From NCBI GenBank assembly GCA_017506865.1, contig JAFCMP010000114.1, positions 124,001 to 188,000 of the forward strand: DNA of 64,000 bases, in the 5' to 3' direction. This document shows positions 12,301-21,826 of the stretch, one piece after another. Source of the DNA: Tribonema minus (lineage: Eukaryota > Sar > Xanthophyceae > Tribonematales > Tribonemataceae). How positions within the stretch are numbered: the stretch's first letter is position 1; every line of letters starts with the position of its first letter. Under the pieces are notes generated by a model. The model saw only the letters and a list, made by a program, of their open reading frames with translations. It made no database searches and was not told where the DNA came from. The translations under genes were made by a program, and so were the position numbers.

Positions 12301-15300
12301 GCAGGCCGAGCAAGCGACAATACATCAGTGTTATAGTGAGACATTTGCTCTGTCGTTTGTGCCCTGCCTGCTATTCCCCCAGAGCTTGTAATAGCGTGAA
12401 TTTGTGCAGATCGCGGAGCGTTGCTGTATGGCCCTCTTGCCTAACCCTCACTTCAACCCTTACATCACTCATCGGCTTACGGCTTGGTCTCCTGTGGTCC
12501 CGTGAGCGCAGGACTCGCGCAAGTCGCCAGAGGCCGAGGACGCCAAGTCGTATAAGGTGAGTGCGCGGCGCCGCGCCGGAACGGGCGCCCGACGTTTGTC
12601 GCCGCAGCGATGGCGTTGACTTGAGCTGGTTTTGCTTTTTACCCGCGCGGAGGACCAAGAGAGATGTTGGGTCATAGAGTTGGTGCTGCCTTGCGTGCCT
12701 GCTACACTGGAGCAAGTGCCTTGGAAATGTACACAGAATTCATGGCAACGGTATTAGTTTGATTTGGGTCAACCTTGTCTTTTTTCTCAAAGAGCGTTTA
12801 TTGAAGAATGCCCTAGAGATGCAACTTGAAGTGGGGATCTTCTGGCTCAGCTTGTATGTGAAGGAGCACGAACTGGTGATGTTGTTCAAGATTACTGTTG
12901 ACCCTCGTGGGCGTGCATTGTCTCACAGCGCGCGTGCATGCGGGCAGGTCATCATCAGCAACCATCTTCAACGGGTGACGATGACCTGCGGCGGGGCTAC
13001 TTTTGACATGTATATTTGTTGTGTAGACGGCCCAAACATGATGTGTATGTCGTCTATGCGTACCATCGATCCTCACCGTGAAGTGCCTCACGGCGTGCGC
13101 GCGCACGCGTGCGGGCAGGTCATACTCAACAGCGGCGACGACCTGCGCCAGGGCTACTTTTGACACGTATACTTGTTGTATACATGCATAGCCCATACAT
13201 ATGTTCCTGTCATCTAGACGTACCGTTGACCCTCACTGTGAAGTGCCGCCCGACGCGTGCGCGCGCATGTACAGAAATCAGGCTAGTGAGCAACAGCTCT
13301 CTACGTCGCATCAACTTGTCGTACGTACAGTCCGTAGGTTTGTACATGTCACTTATACACACCTCACTGTGAAGTGCCTCGCGACGCGTGCGCGCGCGCG
13401 TGCGTGCAGGTCCTCTTCAAGAGCGGCGACGACCTGCGCCAGGACCAGCTGGTGATCCAGATGGTGTCGCTCATGGACGGCCTCCTCAAGCGCGTCAACC
13501 TCGACCTCAAGCTCAGGCCGTACCGCATACTGGCCACGGGGCCCAAGGTGAGCGACTGCGCGTCGCGCTGCGCAGAGCTGCAGACGGCTGAGGCGCTGTG
13601 GAGTGCATTTCTTCCTCTGAAACTACTGTGGACGTAGGCTGGCTTCCATGACGGCACGAATGTGGCCCCACCTCAGGTTTTTCATGTTTTCGATCAGGTG
13701 TGGGCTACTATCACTGTTTTCTTTTCTTCGACTTGCAGCTCAGCGAATGTCGGGCGTTGAAGTCCGTAGGGGGGCACTTTCTCTGACTTGCCTGCAGGCT
13801 CCAGCAACGCCACGTGCTCGACCTATGAAGACCGGCGTTGAACCGCCAGCGCTGCTCAGCAGCGGACGCCGGAACTGCAACAGAGCGTCCTTGCAGGCTG
13901 CGTGCACCGCGCACACGCCGACCATAGCCGCCGGGCCGTGTCAGTCGTCGCACGTCTCGGTGCGGCGGCACTGGGGGCTCTGCAGCCAACAGGCCGGTCA
14001 TAAAATGGGGGGCACTGGCAACACTTTGCAACAGATACTCGATTTCCCCCAGCGCCTGCCGCCCCCCGCATTGACTCCCAACTAATACCCGCCTCCGCCG
14101 CCGCCGCTGCCCCCCCCTCCCCCCAGGACGGCCTGGTGGAGTTTGTGGCGGGCAGCCTGCCCATCTCGCAGGTCCTGGCGACGTTCGGCAACAGCATCCT
14201 CGACTACCTGCGGCACCACAACCCGGACGCGGCGGGGCCGATGGGCGTCGCGCGCGACGCCGTGCTCACGTTCGTCAAGAGCTGCGCGGGGTACTGCGTC
14301 ATCACGTACATCCTCGGCATCGGCGACAGGTGCGCCGCGCGCTAGCGCGCGTGTGTGTGCGTGTGTTTGTGTGTGTGTGTTCGTGTGTGTGTGCATGTTT
14401 GTGTGTGTGTGTGTTGCTGGGGGAGGGGAGGAGTTGCTGCCCGCAGCACATCCGTGTCGTGTGTGTGTGCGTGTGCCGCGGCGGCCAGGGTGCGCCTCGC
14501 GAGCAGCAGCGGCATACGGACTGCATGCATCGTCGGTCTTTCGTTCGTCTTGCTGCGTGTGCTGCTTCCATTCGCATCTCTGCGCGCTGTTGTTGGGGTG
14601 GTGGCGGGACTGGTATGTAGACTGGCCGTCACGCTGCGCGTCGGAGTAGCGCCGCGCCGCTGCTGCGCGCCAGCGCCATCAACGACCTTACAGAGAGTCA
14701 ACGTTGAGTACGTGGTGCCCGTTGACTCGCGCTCGCTCGTTGTACGCACACGTGGCGCGCTGCGGCGCCGCCGCGCCGCCGCATGCGCCTTTCCATGTGG
14801 CGCCGCTGACGATCTGCCGCCGCCGCGCTGCGCCGCCGCCGCTGCCCCCTGTCTGCTGCTGCCGCCGCGAGCAGGCACCTGGATAACCTTATGCTGCTGC
14901 CGGAGGGCAACCTGTTCCACATTGACTTTGGCTACATCTTTGGCAGGGACCCCAAGCCCATGGCGCCGCCCTTCAGGCTCACCAGGGAGATGGCGGACGG
15001 TACGCGCTGCTGCTGCTGCTGCCGGCGACGCTCGTGCTGCGTTCATTGATGGTTGTTGCATGTGCATGAGATGGTGCGCAGGTCGTACGGCGCGTGCTGG
15101 GCAGTGCATGAGATGGTGCGCAGGTCGTACGGAGCGTGCTGGGCAGTGTCTCGGGGCCTTAATTGCAGTGCGTGCAATGCAGTTGAAGTAGGGTTTGTGT
15201 TTGCGACGGAGCGAGCCGTTGCGAGTGCAAACTGTGCAGTGATTCAAGTGCCTCAAAGTGATTCCTTGAAAACATACATCTATAATCTCGTGCAGGAGCT

Positions 15301-17908
15301 GTGTTGCAATTGCCGGTCGCTGGTGTGCGGGGCGTCCAGTTGTGCGGCTGCACTTCAGAGCGCGCACGAGCCTGTTGCTGACAGACGTTGCCCGCACGTG
15401 ATGCCGCTGCCGCTGCTTCCGGTGCCGCTTGACTCGCCGTTTGGTGCCGCAGCGATGGGCGGCGTGGAGTCCGAGTACTACGGGCGCTTCAAGACGTACT
15501 GCTGCCAGGTAAGATGCTTGTGTCGTGTGGACCGCGGCATCAGTCCGCAGTAGCCTCTCACACCACAGTAAAGCTTACGAACTCGGCACTCGGCTTGTCC
15601 GGAGCCGTGCACGCTGCATCAGTGGGTGTGGACTCATCCCCTGTTGCCTCGTTGCCGCGCGTGGTGCTTCCCTCCCCAGCAGCGCGCACGGCTACTTTTC
15701 GCTGCCACACATTGCAGCACAGACCAGTTGCCTTGGTGTCACAGCGGCCCGCCGCCGCGTCTGCGCTGCGGTCTGTGTGTGACACACCCGTGCGGCGCAC
15801 AGCATGCCACACACGCTGTCGCCGCGCGCAGTTTCGCCCTCGAAGTGCGGCGCGATGAGCGCGCAGCCGTGTTGGTGCCAGAGCGCATTCTGCTTTTGCG
15901 CAGCTAGGTCTGATCATGTCGTCAGGCGCTCCGCGCTTGTGGCATCAAGATGTGCTGAGTGCCCTGCGGGGGTTGCTGCAGCAGGGCGGGGGGCGTGCAC
16001 GCGTAGCAGCGCAATCTGCTGACGGCACGGCTGCGGAACTTGAAAGCAGACTTCTGCAACAAATGAGAGCTTCCGGCCACAGCTCACTGCTGGTAACAAG
16101 GGGAGCGCTTCTCAGTGCCAGAAGTACAGTGGGGAGTCTTGATTGTGACTGAAACGGGGAATCTTTGTCATGCTTATATTCCGTACCTCCATTTGCAATG
16201 ATCAACAGCAGCGTTGAACTGCGACGCGCACTCGACGTGACATTAGTACGCATATCAAAAGCCCCACGTTAGCTCAACGATCTTTTTGATTCGTTTTTCA
16301 TATGTGTAGTGTAGGCGCTGGAAATGCCCGACTTTGCAACTTTTCTTTTCCATTCAAAATATTTTAATGGAGCAGCTTCCTGCATGACTAGACAAGTCAG
16401 TCCACAGACAGCCCACATCTGCCTTCCCTTTCAAACTGCTGAGCCGCAGCTGACGATGATAAGAACCTGCACATGCCGCGACGGCACTGACCTCCCCCCC
16501 CATGTTGCCGGGTGCTGCGCTGCCTCATGGCTCTTTCGCCCTCACCTGGAGGCGCATTGCATCGCCTCACCGCCCCTCTGATCACGCATGTGCTGTGCCC
16601 CCCCCCCCCCCTGTCCCCCCTCCCCCCCGGCGCGCAGGCCTACACGTGGCTGCGCAAGAGCGCCCACCTCATCCTGAACCTGCTGAACCTCATGGTCGAC
16701 GCGGGCATCGAGAGCCTGTCCACGGACCCCGTCGCCGTCCTGGGGCGCGTGGCGGAGCGCTTCAGGCTGGACCTCAGCGACGAGCAGGTGACTTTCATGC
16801 GTCCGCTGCTCGACAAAGACGAATTCAGTTGTCGCCCCACGAGGCATCGAGATGTTTAGCGCTTTAGGTAGATTGATTGAAAATCATGTCCAAGGGCATG
16901 CGTGCACGTCATCAGGCTGGCACAAGTAATAGCGCCAGGCTTCAGCCGTGTCTCAAAGTACAGTATAGATTCTGTACCGTAAGCGTTGACATCAATCATC
17001 TAATATAGATTCTGTACCGTAAGCGTTGACATCAATCATCTGGGCTTTTCGCGCCCTGAGTGAGAGTCAATACACAGTACAGTGTGGCGTTTCTCGAAGG
17101 GACATGCAGGCGCGCTGGATGTTGAGGATGGCTGTCTGAGCGCTGCTGCTGTTGGACAGTTTCGCGGGGTCGCTGCGCGCCGCGAACAACGAGCGCGCCA
17201 AGTGCGCATTGTGGAAGTCACAGCTCACTTCGACGTGGCGGCATGGGAATGTTCTGGGGGTCGGGCGGCAGATGTGCCCGTGGTGTCATGGCGTGTTGAG
17301 CACAGGCGCTGCACGCCGCGCATGCGGTCGCTGTTGCGGCGTACCGCAGCCCACAGTCGGTTCGGCAGTATAGGACAGCGCGACCTGATGCATCAGGAGT
17401 GCGTGCTTTTGCAGTGGCCATTCTTTGCATTCGTGGCTGTGCCGCGCTGATGCCGGACAGCTCAAAGCCACAGCTGCATGCTGCCAGGCAAGTGTGCACA
17501 TGACTCGATTTTGACCTCGTCTCAAATGAGCAGCACCTCGCCATTTGGAGTTTTCGAATTAAAAGAATACACGAGCAGCTGCCGCGAACCAAAGCTCCCC
17601 GCGGCGCGGCATGCGGACGCGGACGTTCGCGCGACGCTATTCACCACCGCGTGCATCGCTGGAACACGGCGGCCAAATTCACTGCAACGCGCTGTGCCTG
17701 CGCTGCGTCACACACAGGGAGCGGCGTGTCACCGCAGCGTTTTGCTCATCGGCGGTCATGTGTGCGCCATCTGAACCGCCCTGCACGCGTCTTGCCCGCC
17801 TCTACGCAGGCGGACCACTTCTTCCTGTCGCTCATCGATGAGAGCCTGTTCGCCTTTGCGCCGCGCGTCATGGAGGTGATGCACAAGATAGGCGTGTCGC
17901 GGCGGTGA
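307..17908 (+). CDS. VPS34: Class III phosphatidylinositol 3-kinase VPS34 (5' partial, 19 exons visible)
   Basis: Makes PI3P from phosphatidylinositol on endosomal and autophagic membranes. Exons, all phase-consistent: 307-428, 710-1106, 1691-1834, 2647-2787, 4288-4407, 5698-5786, 6636-6747, 7633-7728, 8647-8735, 9039-9210, 9841-9954, 10767-10952, 11250-11435, 13410-13547, 14127-14329, 14875-14999, 15453-15508, 16638-16787, 17810-17908 (TGA). They give 912 residues; the start lies upstream. A C2 domain comes first ([26 protein letters not shown]), then the PIK helical domain ([43 protein letters not shown]), then the kinase: [11 protein letters not shown] near residue 660, catalytic loop GIGDRHLDN near 766-774, and [14 protein letters not shown] with its Asp near 787. 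All key residues are intact. Exon 2 carries Ser/Gly and exon 10 Pro-rich inserts. The C-terminus ends GVSRR rather than the usual aromatic tail. Introns hold exon-edge duplications. Family assignment is firm; the edge of exon 3 is least certain. Confidence 0.96.
2783..3215 (+). repeat. Minisatellite made of VPS34 exon 4 donor-edge copies
   Basis: The junction after exon 4 (GAG then GTAACCCTAACCCTACCTG) is repeated about six times at roughly 60-115 bp spacing (near 2785, 2849, 2966, 3033, 3106 and 3181). Most copies retain a (G)AGGTAA or near-match donor, followed by a telomere-like CCTAACCCTA, then CTGTTGCATTCCGGCCCTGAACCTACGTAC and a GTATATACTTGGTC-like segment. Only the first copy joins a usable reading frame. 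Confidence 0.85.
3575..4330 (+). repeat. Five tandem copies of the VPS34 exon 5 acceptor edge
   Basis: The polypyrimidine tract, AG and first ~35 nt of exon 5 (like GCGACACTGAATGCGCTGGG) recur after AGs at 3784, 3918, 4051, 4148 and 4287. Spacing is about 134, 133, 97 and 139 bp. Between them lies a shared spacer with TTGTATACTTGACTCATGTACTCTTGACTC and GGTACATACATACCCAGC. Only the last copy leads into the conserved coding sequence. Confidence 0.88.
4372..4775 (+). repeat. Four tandem copies of the VPS34 exon 5 donor edge
   Basis: The last 24 nt of exon 5 and the first ~11 nt of its intron (core GCGCACGATCTGCTCAGG then GGGCTG and donor GTGAGAAGGGG) occur at 4384, 4501, 4621 and 4741. The spacing is 117-120 bp. 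The 35-nt core is identical in all four, while the intervening sequence (CATACATGT/ACACTACA-like) has diverged. Only the first copy is preceded by an open frame. Confidence 0.92.
5270..5735 (+). repeat. Copies of the VPS34 exon 6 acceptor edge
   Basis: GTGGACCCGGAGCTCAAGCC, the first bases of exon 6 at 5698, also appears as GTCGACCCGGAGCTCAAGCC at about 5346 and 5581, and in degenerate form (CAGGTGGACCCGACC) at about 5463. A ~115-bp spacer with ATGTCAAGTCAGCGTGTA and interstitial CCCTAACCCT words is shared. Each unit carries a CAG- or AC-ending pseudo-acceptor. Confidence 0.85.
5775..6100 (+). repeat. Copies of the VPS34 exon 6 donor edge
   Basis: The end of exon 6 plus its donor (CTCAAGATGTGAGTCGGCG then CCGCCGAGCG) recurs as TGGTGTGAGTCGGTGCCGCC at about 5888 and CTCCAGATGTGAGTCGGCGC at about 6060. 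The following CTGCCGCAGGCG segment is shared too. Three donor-edge units therefore sit within ~330 bp. Confidence 0.82.
7072..7700 (+). repeat. Copies of the VPS34 exon 8 acceptor edge
   Basis: The start of exon 8 (CAG then GTGGACGCCCTGCTGGCG, CAGTGGCAGCAGCGCGCGCC) at 7633 is almost fully duplicated at 7442, where about 60 nt match. Shorter, decayed versions lie at about 7080 (CAGTGGCAGCAAGCAGCGCG) and 7260 (CGCAGCGGCAGCAGCACGCG). The 7260 and 7442 copies also share the downstream text GCAGCCTTTCCTGTGCTCAT, showing tandem duplication rather than codon convergence. Confidence 0.85.
7729..8110 (+). repeat. Degenerate GAGCGCTG repeat in VPS34 intron 8
   Basis: The donor GTGAGCTGAGCGCTG of exon 8 is followed by ten or more dispersed TGAGCGCTG(G/C)TG words (for example near 7736, 7757, 7807, 7841, 7895, 7912, 8005). 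It resembles an eroded minisatellite derived from the donor region. Confidence 0.55.
8500..8545 (+). repeat. Copy of the VPS34 exon 9 acceptor edge
   Basis: GCAGGCGGTGCGGCGGTTCGCGATGGAG matches the true exon 9 start (GCAGGTGGTGCGACGGTTCGCGGTGGAG at 8643). The preceding CTGCCCCCTGTCCCGCCT pyrimidine tract is duplicated as well (8480s and 8600s). The copy lacks the open frame of the exon. Confidence 0.75.
10645..10700 (+). repeat. Copy of the VPS34 exon 12 acceptor edge
   Basis: CAGGCTCAGGAGGGCTACATCGGC, identical to the first bases of exon 12 at 10767, occurs ~107 bp upstream at about 10660, together with the preceding GCGCGTGCCC/GCGCGCCCAG stretch. It then diverges (CACGTCCACTCC) and cannot substitute for the exon. 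Confidence 0.85.
11650..12545 (+). repeat. Two diverged duplications inside VPS34 intron 13
   Basis: A ~100-bp segment at 11654 (ACATCCAAGGCTAGTGGTGG) is repeated in diverged form at 11843. A ~130-bp segment starting CGGAGCGTTGCTGTATGGCC near 12171 is repeated near 12416. Both copies of the latter end in GAGCGCAGGACTCGCGCAA and AGGCCGAG. This intron (11436-13409, ~2 kb) otherwise shows no coding sequence. Confidence 0.75.
12940..13175 (+). repeat. Copies of the VPS34 exon 14 acceptor edge
   Basis: The exon 14 start (GCAGGTCCTCTTCAAGAGCG then GCGACGACCTGCGCCAGG) at 13407 recurs at about 13117 (GGCAGGTCATACTCAACAGC then the identical GCGACGACCTGCGCCAGG). A decayed version lies at about 12945. 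Both copies share CTACTTTTGACA(C/T)GTATA. The copied codons cover the ATP-site GDDLRQ motif of the kinase. Confidence 0.85.
14343..14425 (+). repeat. GT-rich microsatellite beside the VPS34 exon 15 donor
   Basis: GTGTGTGTGCGTGTGTTTGTGTG-type sequence starts ~15 nt after the exon 15 donor. No coding potential; an interrupted (GT)n tract. Confidence 0.85.
15058..15150 (+). repeat. Perfect-like ~47-bp tandem duplication in VPS34 intron 16
   Basis: GCATGAGATGGTGCGCAGGTC then GTACGGCGCGTGCTGGGCAGT is followed directly by a second copy differing at one position (GTACGGAGCGTG). It lies in the intron after the DFG exon. Confidence 0.88.
16964..17041 (+). repeat. Two perfect 38-bp copies, 40-bp period
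   Basis: TATAGATTCTGTACCGTAAG and the rest of a 38-nt unit ending CAATCATCT occur at 16964-17001 and again at 17004-17041 without mismatch. This is the last VPS34 intron (16788-17809). Confidence 0.92.
17033..17080 (+). repeat. Dispersed ~48-bp element, copy A
   Basis: CAATCATCTGGGCTTTTCGC then GCCCTGAGTGAGAGTCAATA closely matches copy B at 55093-55141, which has one extra T and a few substitutions. Both copies sit in the last intron of a large gene (VPS34 and the H+-ATPase). Confidence 0.75.
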
Positions 17909-19711
17909 CGGCAACGCGTTGCAGCGTCCTCCGAGAGCGAGTGGTGGTGACACCGCTAACAGCATGTGCATACATGACAAATACAGAAGAGTCGCCATGC
18001 GGTGGCCATGAAGTTGCGACCGAGGCCGCGAGATAGCGGCACTGCTCGGTCGAGGCTCGCCGTGTCGTCGAGGATAATATCGACATGATCAGCGCCACAA
18101 GCAATGCAACTGCCACGACGTTTTCAGACCGCTTTTGTGGCTGCTTGATCTATGTGCACCCAGGTTTTGTCGATGCAACGCAATCTTGGTAGGTACCTGT
18201 ACGACATTCGTCTTGCTTGCCAATGTGGAGACGGACGGATGTGCTTTGTGGTAGCATCGCGTGTGCCCTGTGCTTAGGGCTTGAGCAGTGACAAGTGGGA
18301 GTGTCACCTGCCTTGTCTGCACTTGTCACACTGTGTGTGAACAATGGACCACTCTTGCATGGGATCTGGTGGTGAAGCGTCTTCTTGCTGGCCAGTGGGC
18401 CTGCACTGCCCTGCAGGTGTATATTTCAACATTGGAGGAGTTTGAGGCCTACGGCGTGTATGTGAAGCTGCAGTGCTGTTTGTTTGTGACACCTCACCAA
18501 GATCACCAACACCAAGGTAACGCCCGGCAGCAGGGCCTGTTGTGGGGGTTGGCAGCCCAGTTCAGTCTACACACTGTATGGCATGGACCTTGATGCTCGG
18601 CAAGTGCAAGCAGCAGCAAGGCGTCAATGCTGAGTGTCAAAGTGATTAGACATTAAGCATCCGCGTGCCAGATTCTGGCATGAAATCAGTGTGGCAGATG
18701 CATGGCTAAGCGATGCTTTGCTTTTTAAATACTGCTTTATTCTGAAAGGAGAGGGTAGGGTGTGAAGTGAAAAATGAAAATGTCAGGAACTTTCTGTTGG
18801 CCGCAAAGAAAAAGCACTTTTTGAAAAGCACTTTTTTTAGTTTAGTTTTTTCTAAAGAAAAGCTTTTCAACGCACCGTAGGTTCATGTCAATGGTCATTC
18901 ATCGCTATTCACCGCTCGAGGCGGGGTAGCTGGTTTTCTGAGTCGAGGCATGATCATGACGCGAGATCTCCACACGGCTTTCGGGAGGTTAACGGGGGGT
19001 TGACACCGAATCACGTCTGGAAAGAATCATGAGAATCATGTCACCCCAGAGGCACATGAGAGCAGCTGATTCTGAGGCCTTGACAGTTGAAAGCGTGCAC
19101 CGCTGCCGTATGTGTCTCTGGCACCGCATCCAAACAAACAAAGGTTTTATACAAGGCTTAGCTGGCTTGGCACCACGCCGGCCATTACTCTGCATGTGTG
19201 CCACTGCCGAAGGTCAGGCGGACTTTGACTTCACCCCCCACCTCATGTCGAGGCATCGCGCATTGAAGCCTAGCAGTAGCACACAGCCACACTGTATGTA
19301 CAGGTGTCTTTCCCATGAAGAAGGTCCGACATCCTCAACTTCAACTTTCTCAATCTCGGCGGCATTTTCGTGTGTAGCCTTGTGTGTGTCACTGCAGAGT
19401 CGTAGACACGGCAGCGAGCTGCATAATTGCTGGCGGGTGTGTAGCACCTTTCCATGTCCAGACAATCCAGCACCATCAATGCTGTGCGCCTAGAAGACGA
19501 GCTCCGCAAGCTCTCAAGCTCTCGCGTTTTCCAGGGCATCGCCTAGAGTCGCCAGCGCGCTACGGGTGAACAAATCCAAGTTAGCTTCGGAAGATAACCC
19601 TACCAACCTACCACCGTCGAGCGGAGCACCCCGTGCGTTGCTATACCGCAGCCAGGCCAGGCGCAGCGGAACCGGCCTCTGAGCAAAGCATTGCACGCAG
19701 CAGCAGACTGC
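17909..19711. other. Intergenic region between VPS34 and the Gln-rich gene
   Basis: No coding sequence was recognised here. Around 18720-18860 there is an A/T-rich patch with a repeated AAAGCACTTTTT word, the likeliest place for VPS34 3' processing signals, though I see no clear AATAAA. Short open frames near 18288-18593 and 19029-19493 look like chance. Confidence 0.6.
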
Positions 19712-20231
19712 ATGTCGTCGTCGGCTTGCAGCGAGGGCGCTCACCGTCGGACACCGCCTGTCGTATACAAGGCCTCCTCCTCCCTCCCCGCAGCCACCGC
19801 AGCCGCGGTCTATGCGAGTCATGCGCGAACGGCTTTTAAAGCTAAGGTGGCCGCCACTCCGTATGCCAGCTCTTGGACGCCACATCTGAGCAGCAAACGT
19901 GCGCGCGACACCTCCGAAGACGACGAGGACCTGTGCCGCACGCGAGGGTCGTCCGAAATGATCGCGGCAAGCATGTGGCACGATGAGATTGACTGTCCGC
20001 AAAGCAGCGGGGAAGCGCACCAGCGAGCCTGTCAGAACGGCAGCTGCAATCTTCTGAACTTGCTTGCCACTGCGGCGGCTAAAGTTGAAGGTAGCGCGGT
20101 GACTAAGCGGGAGCAGTGGCAGCATGAAGTGGAGCCTGGTAACCGGATACTTCAGCAGCAGCGACAGGCTCCTGAGCAGGACCTGCAGCAGCAGCAGCAG
20201 CACCAGCACCACCACCACCAGCAGCAGCACA

Positions 20232-20262
<31 letters not shown>

Positions 20263-20308
20263 CCAGCACCACCACCAGCAGCAGCAGCAGCAGCAGCAGC
20301 ACCACCAT

Positions 20309-20340
<32 letters not shown>

Positions 20341-20782
20341 ATACGAGCATTCACAGCAGCGACAGCTGATGCAACGCCAGCTGCAGCATCTACAACAGCA
20401 GCAGCAGGAGGAGCAGCAGCGCCAGCAGGCACAGCAGCAGCAGCAGCATCATCATCATCAGCAGCAGCACCAGAGCCAGCACCAGCAGCACCAGCACCAG
20501 CAGCAGCAGCACTTCCAAGAGCAGCAGCGTGCTGCGGCGCTCAACAAGCGCCGCGAGCTGCAAGCGATGCTGAACAGCAGCAGCGGCGACGACGATGGCA
20601 GCGCGCGGCAGTCGGCAGGGACAGACCTCGGAGTGCCACACTTTGCAGGGCTGCCAGCACAGATTCGCTCGCTGCAAGACCTGCGCCAACAGTACACTCC
20701 GCCATCCGAGGCGGTCGCACAGTTCATTGCGCGGCAGCCCACACACATGAATGTCGTCGCGCGGCGCCAGCTGCAGCTCCAG

Positions 20783-20865
<83 letters not shown>

Positions 20866-21360
20866 GCAGCAGAACCAGCTGCACCGCCATCAACACGTGC
20901 CGCAGCGGCGACACGAACGGCAGGAGCACCTGTCGCAACACCGGCAGCACCAGCAGCATGAGCAGGAGCACATGAAGCTTCAGCAGCGCATGCCGCAGCA
21001 ACAGCAGGCGCTGCCGCCGCAGCAGCAGCACCAGGAGATGGTGACAAGCGCCGCTCAACAGCGCTCATCGCCGCTGGCAGCACACGCCATTCCGTCGCCA
21101 CATGTGGCGCAGCAGCAGCAGCAGCAGCAGCAGGCAGGGTCCAAAGAGCCGCGGCGCCATTTGGCATATCCCCAGGCCATGTGCCAGCAGCAGGGCTACG
21201 ACAGTCAACAGCCATTAGTTCTGACGCAGCAGCAGCAGCAGCAGCAGCAAGGAGGAGCCGCGCCGCCGCTGCTGCTGGTGCAGTACCCCCAGCCGCAGCT
21301 GAGGTACCTGCAACACAGCCCTGATAGCAGCAGCAGCGGCAGCAGCAGCAGCAGCAGCAG

Positions 21361-21401
<41 letters not shown>

Positions 21402-21523
21402 GCAGCAGGGCTGGCGGCGGCAGTGCCGGCGGCGGCAGCGGAATCAGCGGCAGCACGGACATGGTGCTGCACATGCAGGCCAGGCCACAGCAGCACCTTC
21501 ACCAGCAGCAGCAGCAGCACCAC

Positions 21524-21557
<34 letters not shown>

Positions 21558-21700
21558 TTCGGCAGCAGTCTCCTGTGCAGCAGAATTACCGGCAGCAGTG
21601 GGCGTGGGTGGCGCTGCCGCCGGCGTCGCACGGCTTCCCCGTGCAGCTGGCGGCAGGCCCGGCGCTCGGCGAGCACTACGTGGTGGCGGTGCCATCCGCA

Positions 21701-21735
<35 letters not shown>

Positions 21736-21826
21736 AGCGGTGGTTGCGCCGGCGCCACGCGCGCAGACGTTCCGGCCGCTGGGCTACGCGATCGCCGCCG
21801 GGCACGCGGCGCTGCCGCCACGCTGA
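19712..21826 (+). CDS. Gln/His-rich low-complexity protein, function unknown
   Basis: Single uninterrupted frame of 704 residues from ATG 19712 to TGA 21824-21826; an upstream TTG at 19691 is in frame but less likely as start. Residues ~1-145 are ordinary, with KRARDTSEDDEDL as a possible nuclear localisation patch. A Q/H-rich block then runs to ~280. A more ordinary island (nt 20550-20775, with RSLQDLRQQY and AVAQFIARQPTHMNVVARR) follows. After it come a pure Gln run of about 30, more Q/H, a Ser run, and an Ala run near residue 670. Polyglutamine coactivators and transcription factors can look like this, but no domain is recognisable. The CAG repeats open every frame, so the case for coding rests on the non-repeat islands and the GC-rich codons. 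It could contain unrecognised introns. Confidence 0.6.
20150..21570 (+). repeat. CAG/CAC trinucleotide repeat tracts
   Basis: Long imperfect (CAG)n and (CAC)n arrays encode the Gln/His tracts. The purest is at 20780-20865. An AGC-frame serine array lies at 21325-21405 and a GGC/GCG alanine array at 21700-21745. These are the classic unstable trinucleotides and the most length-polymorphic part of the window. Confidence 0.95.

Noticed and set aside
14342-15397. 351-codon minus-strand frame over VPS34 exons 15-16
   Set aside because: It overlaps the conserved catalytic exons on the other strand and consists largely of repeat-derived His/Thr codons.
19514-20350. Minus-strand leucine/valine-rich frame opposite the CAG tract
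   Set aside because: It is the complement of CAG repeats (CTG read as Leu) and has no independent support.
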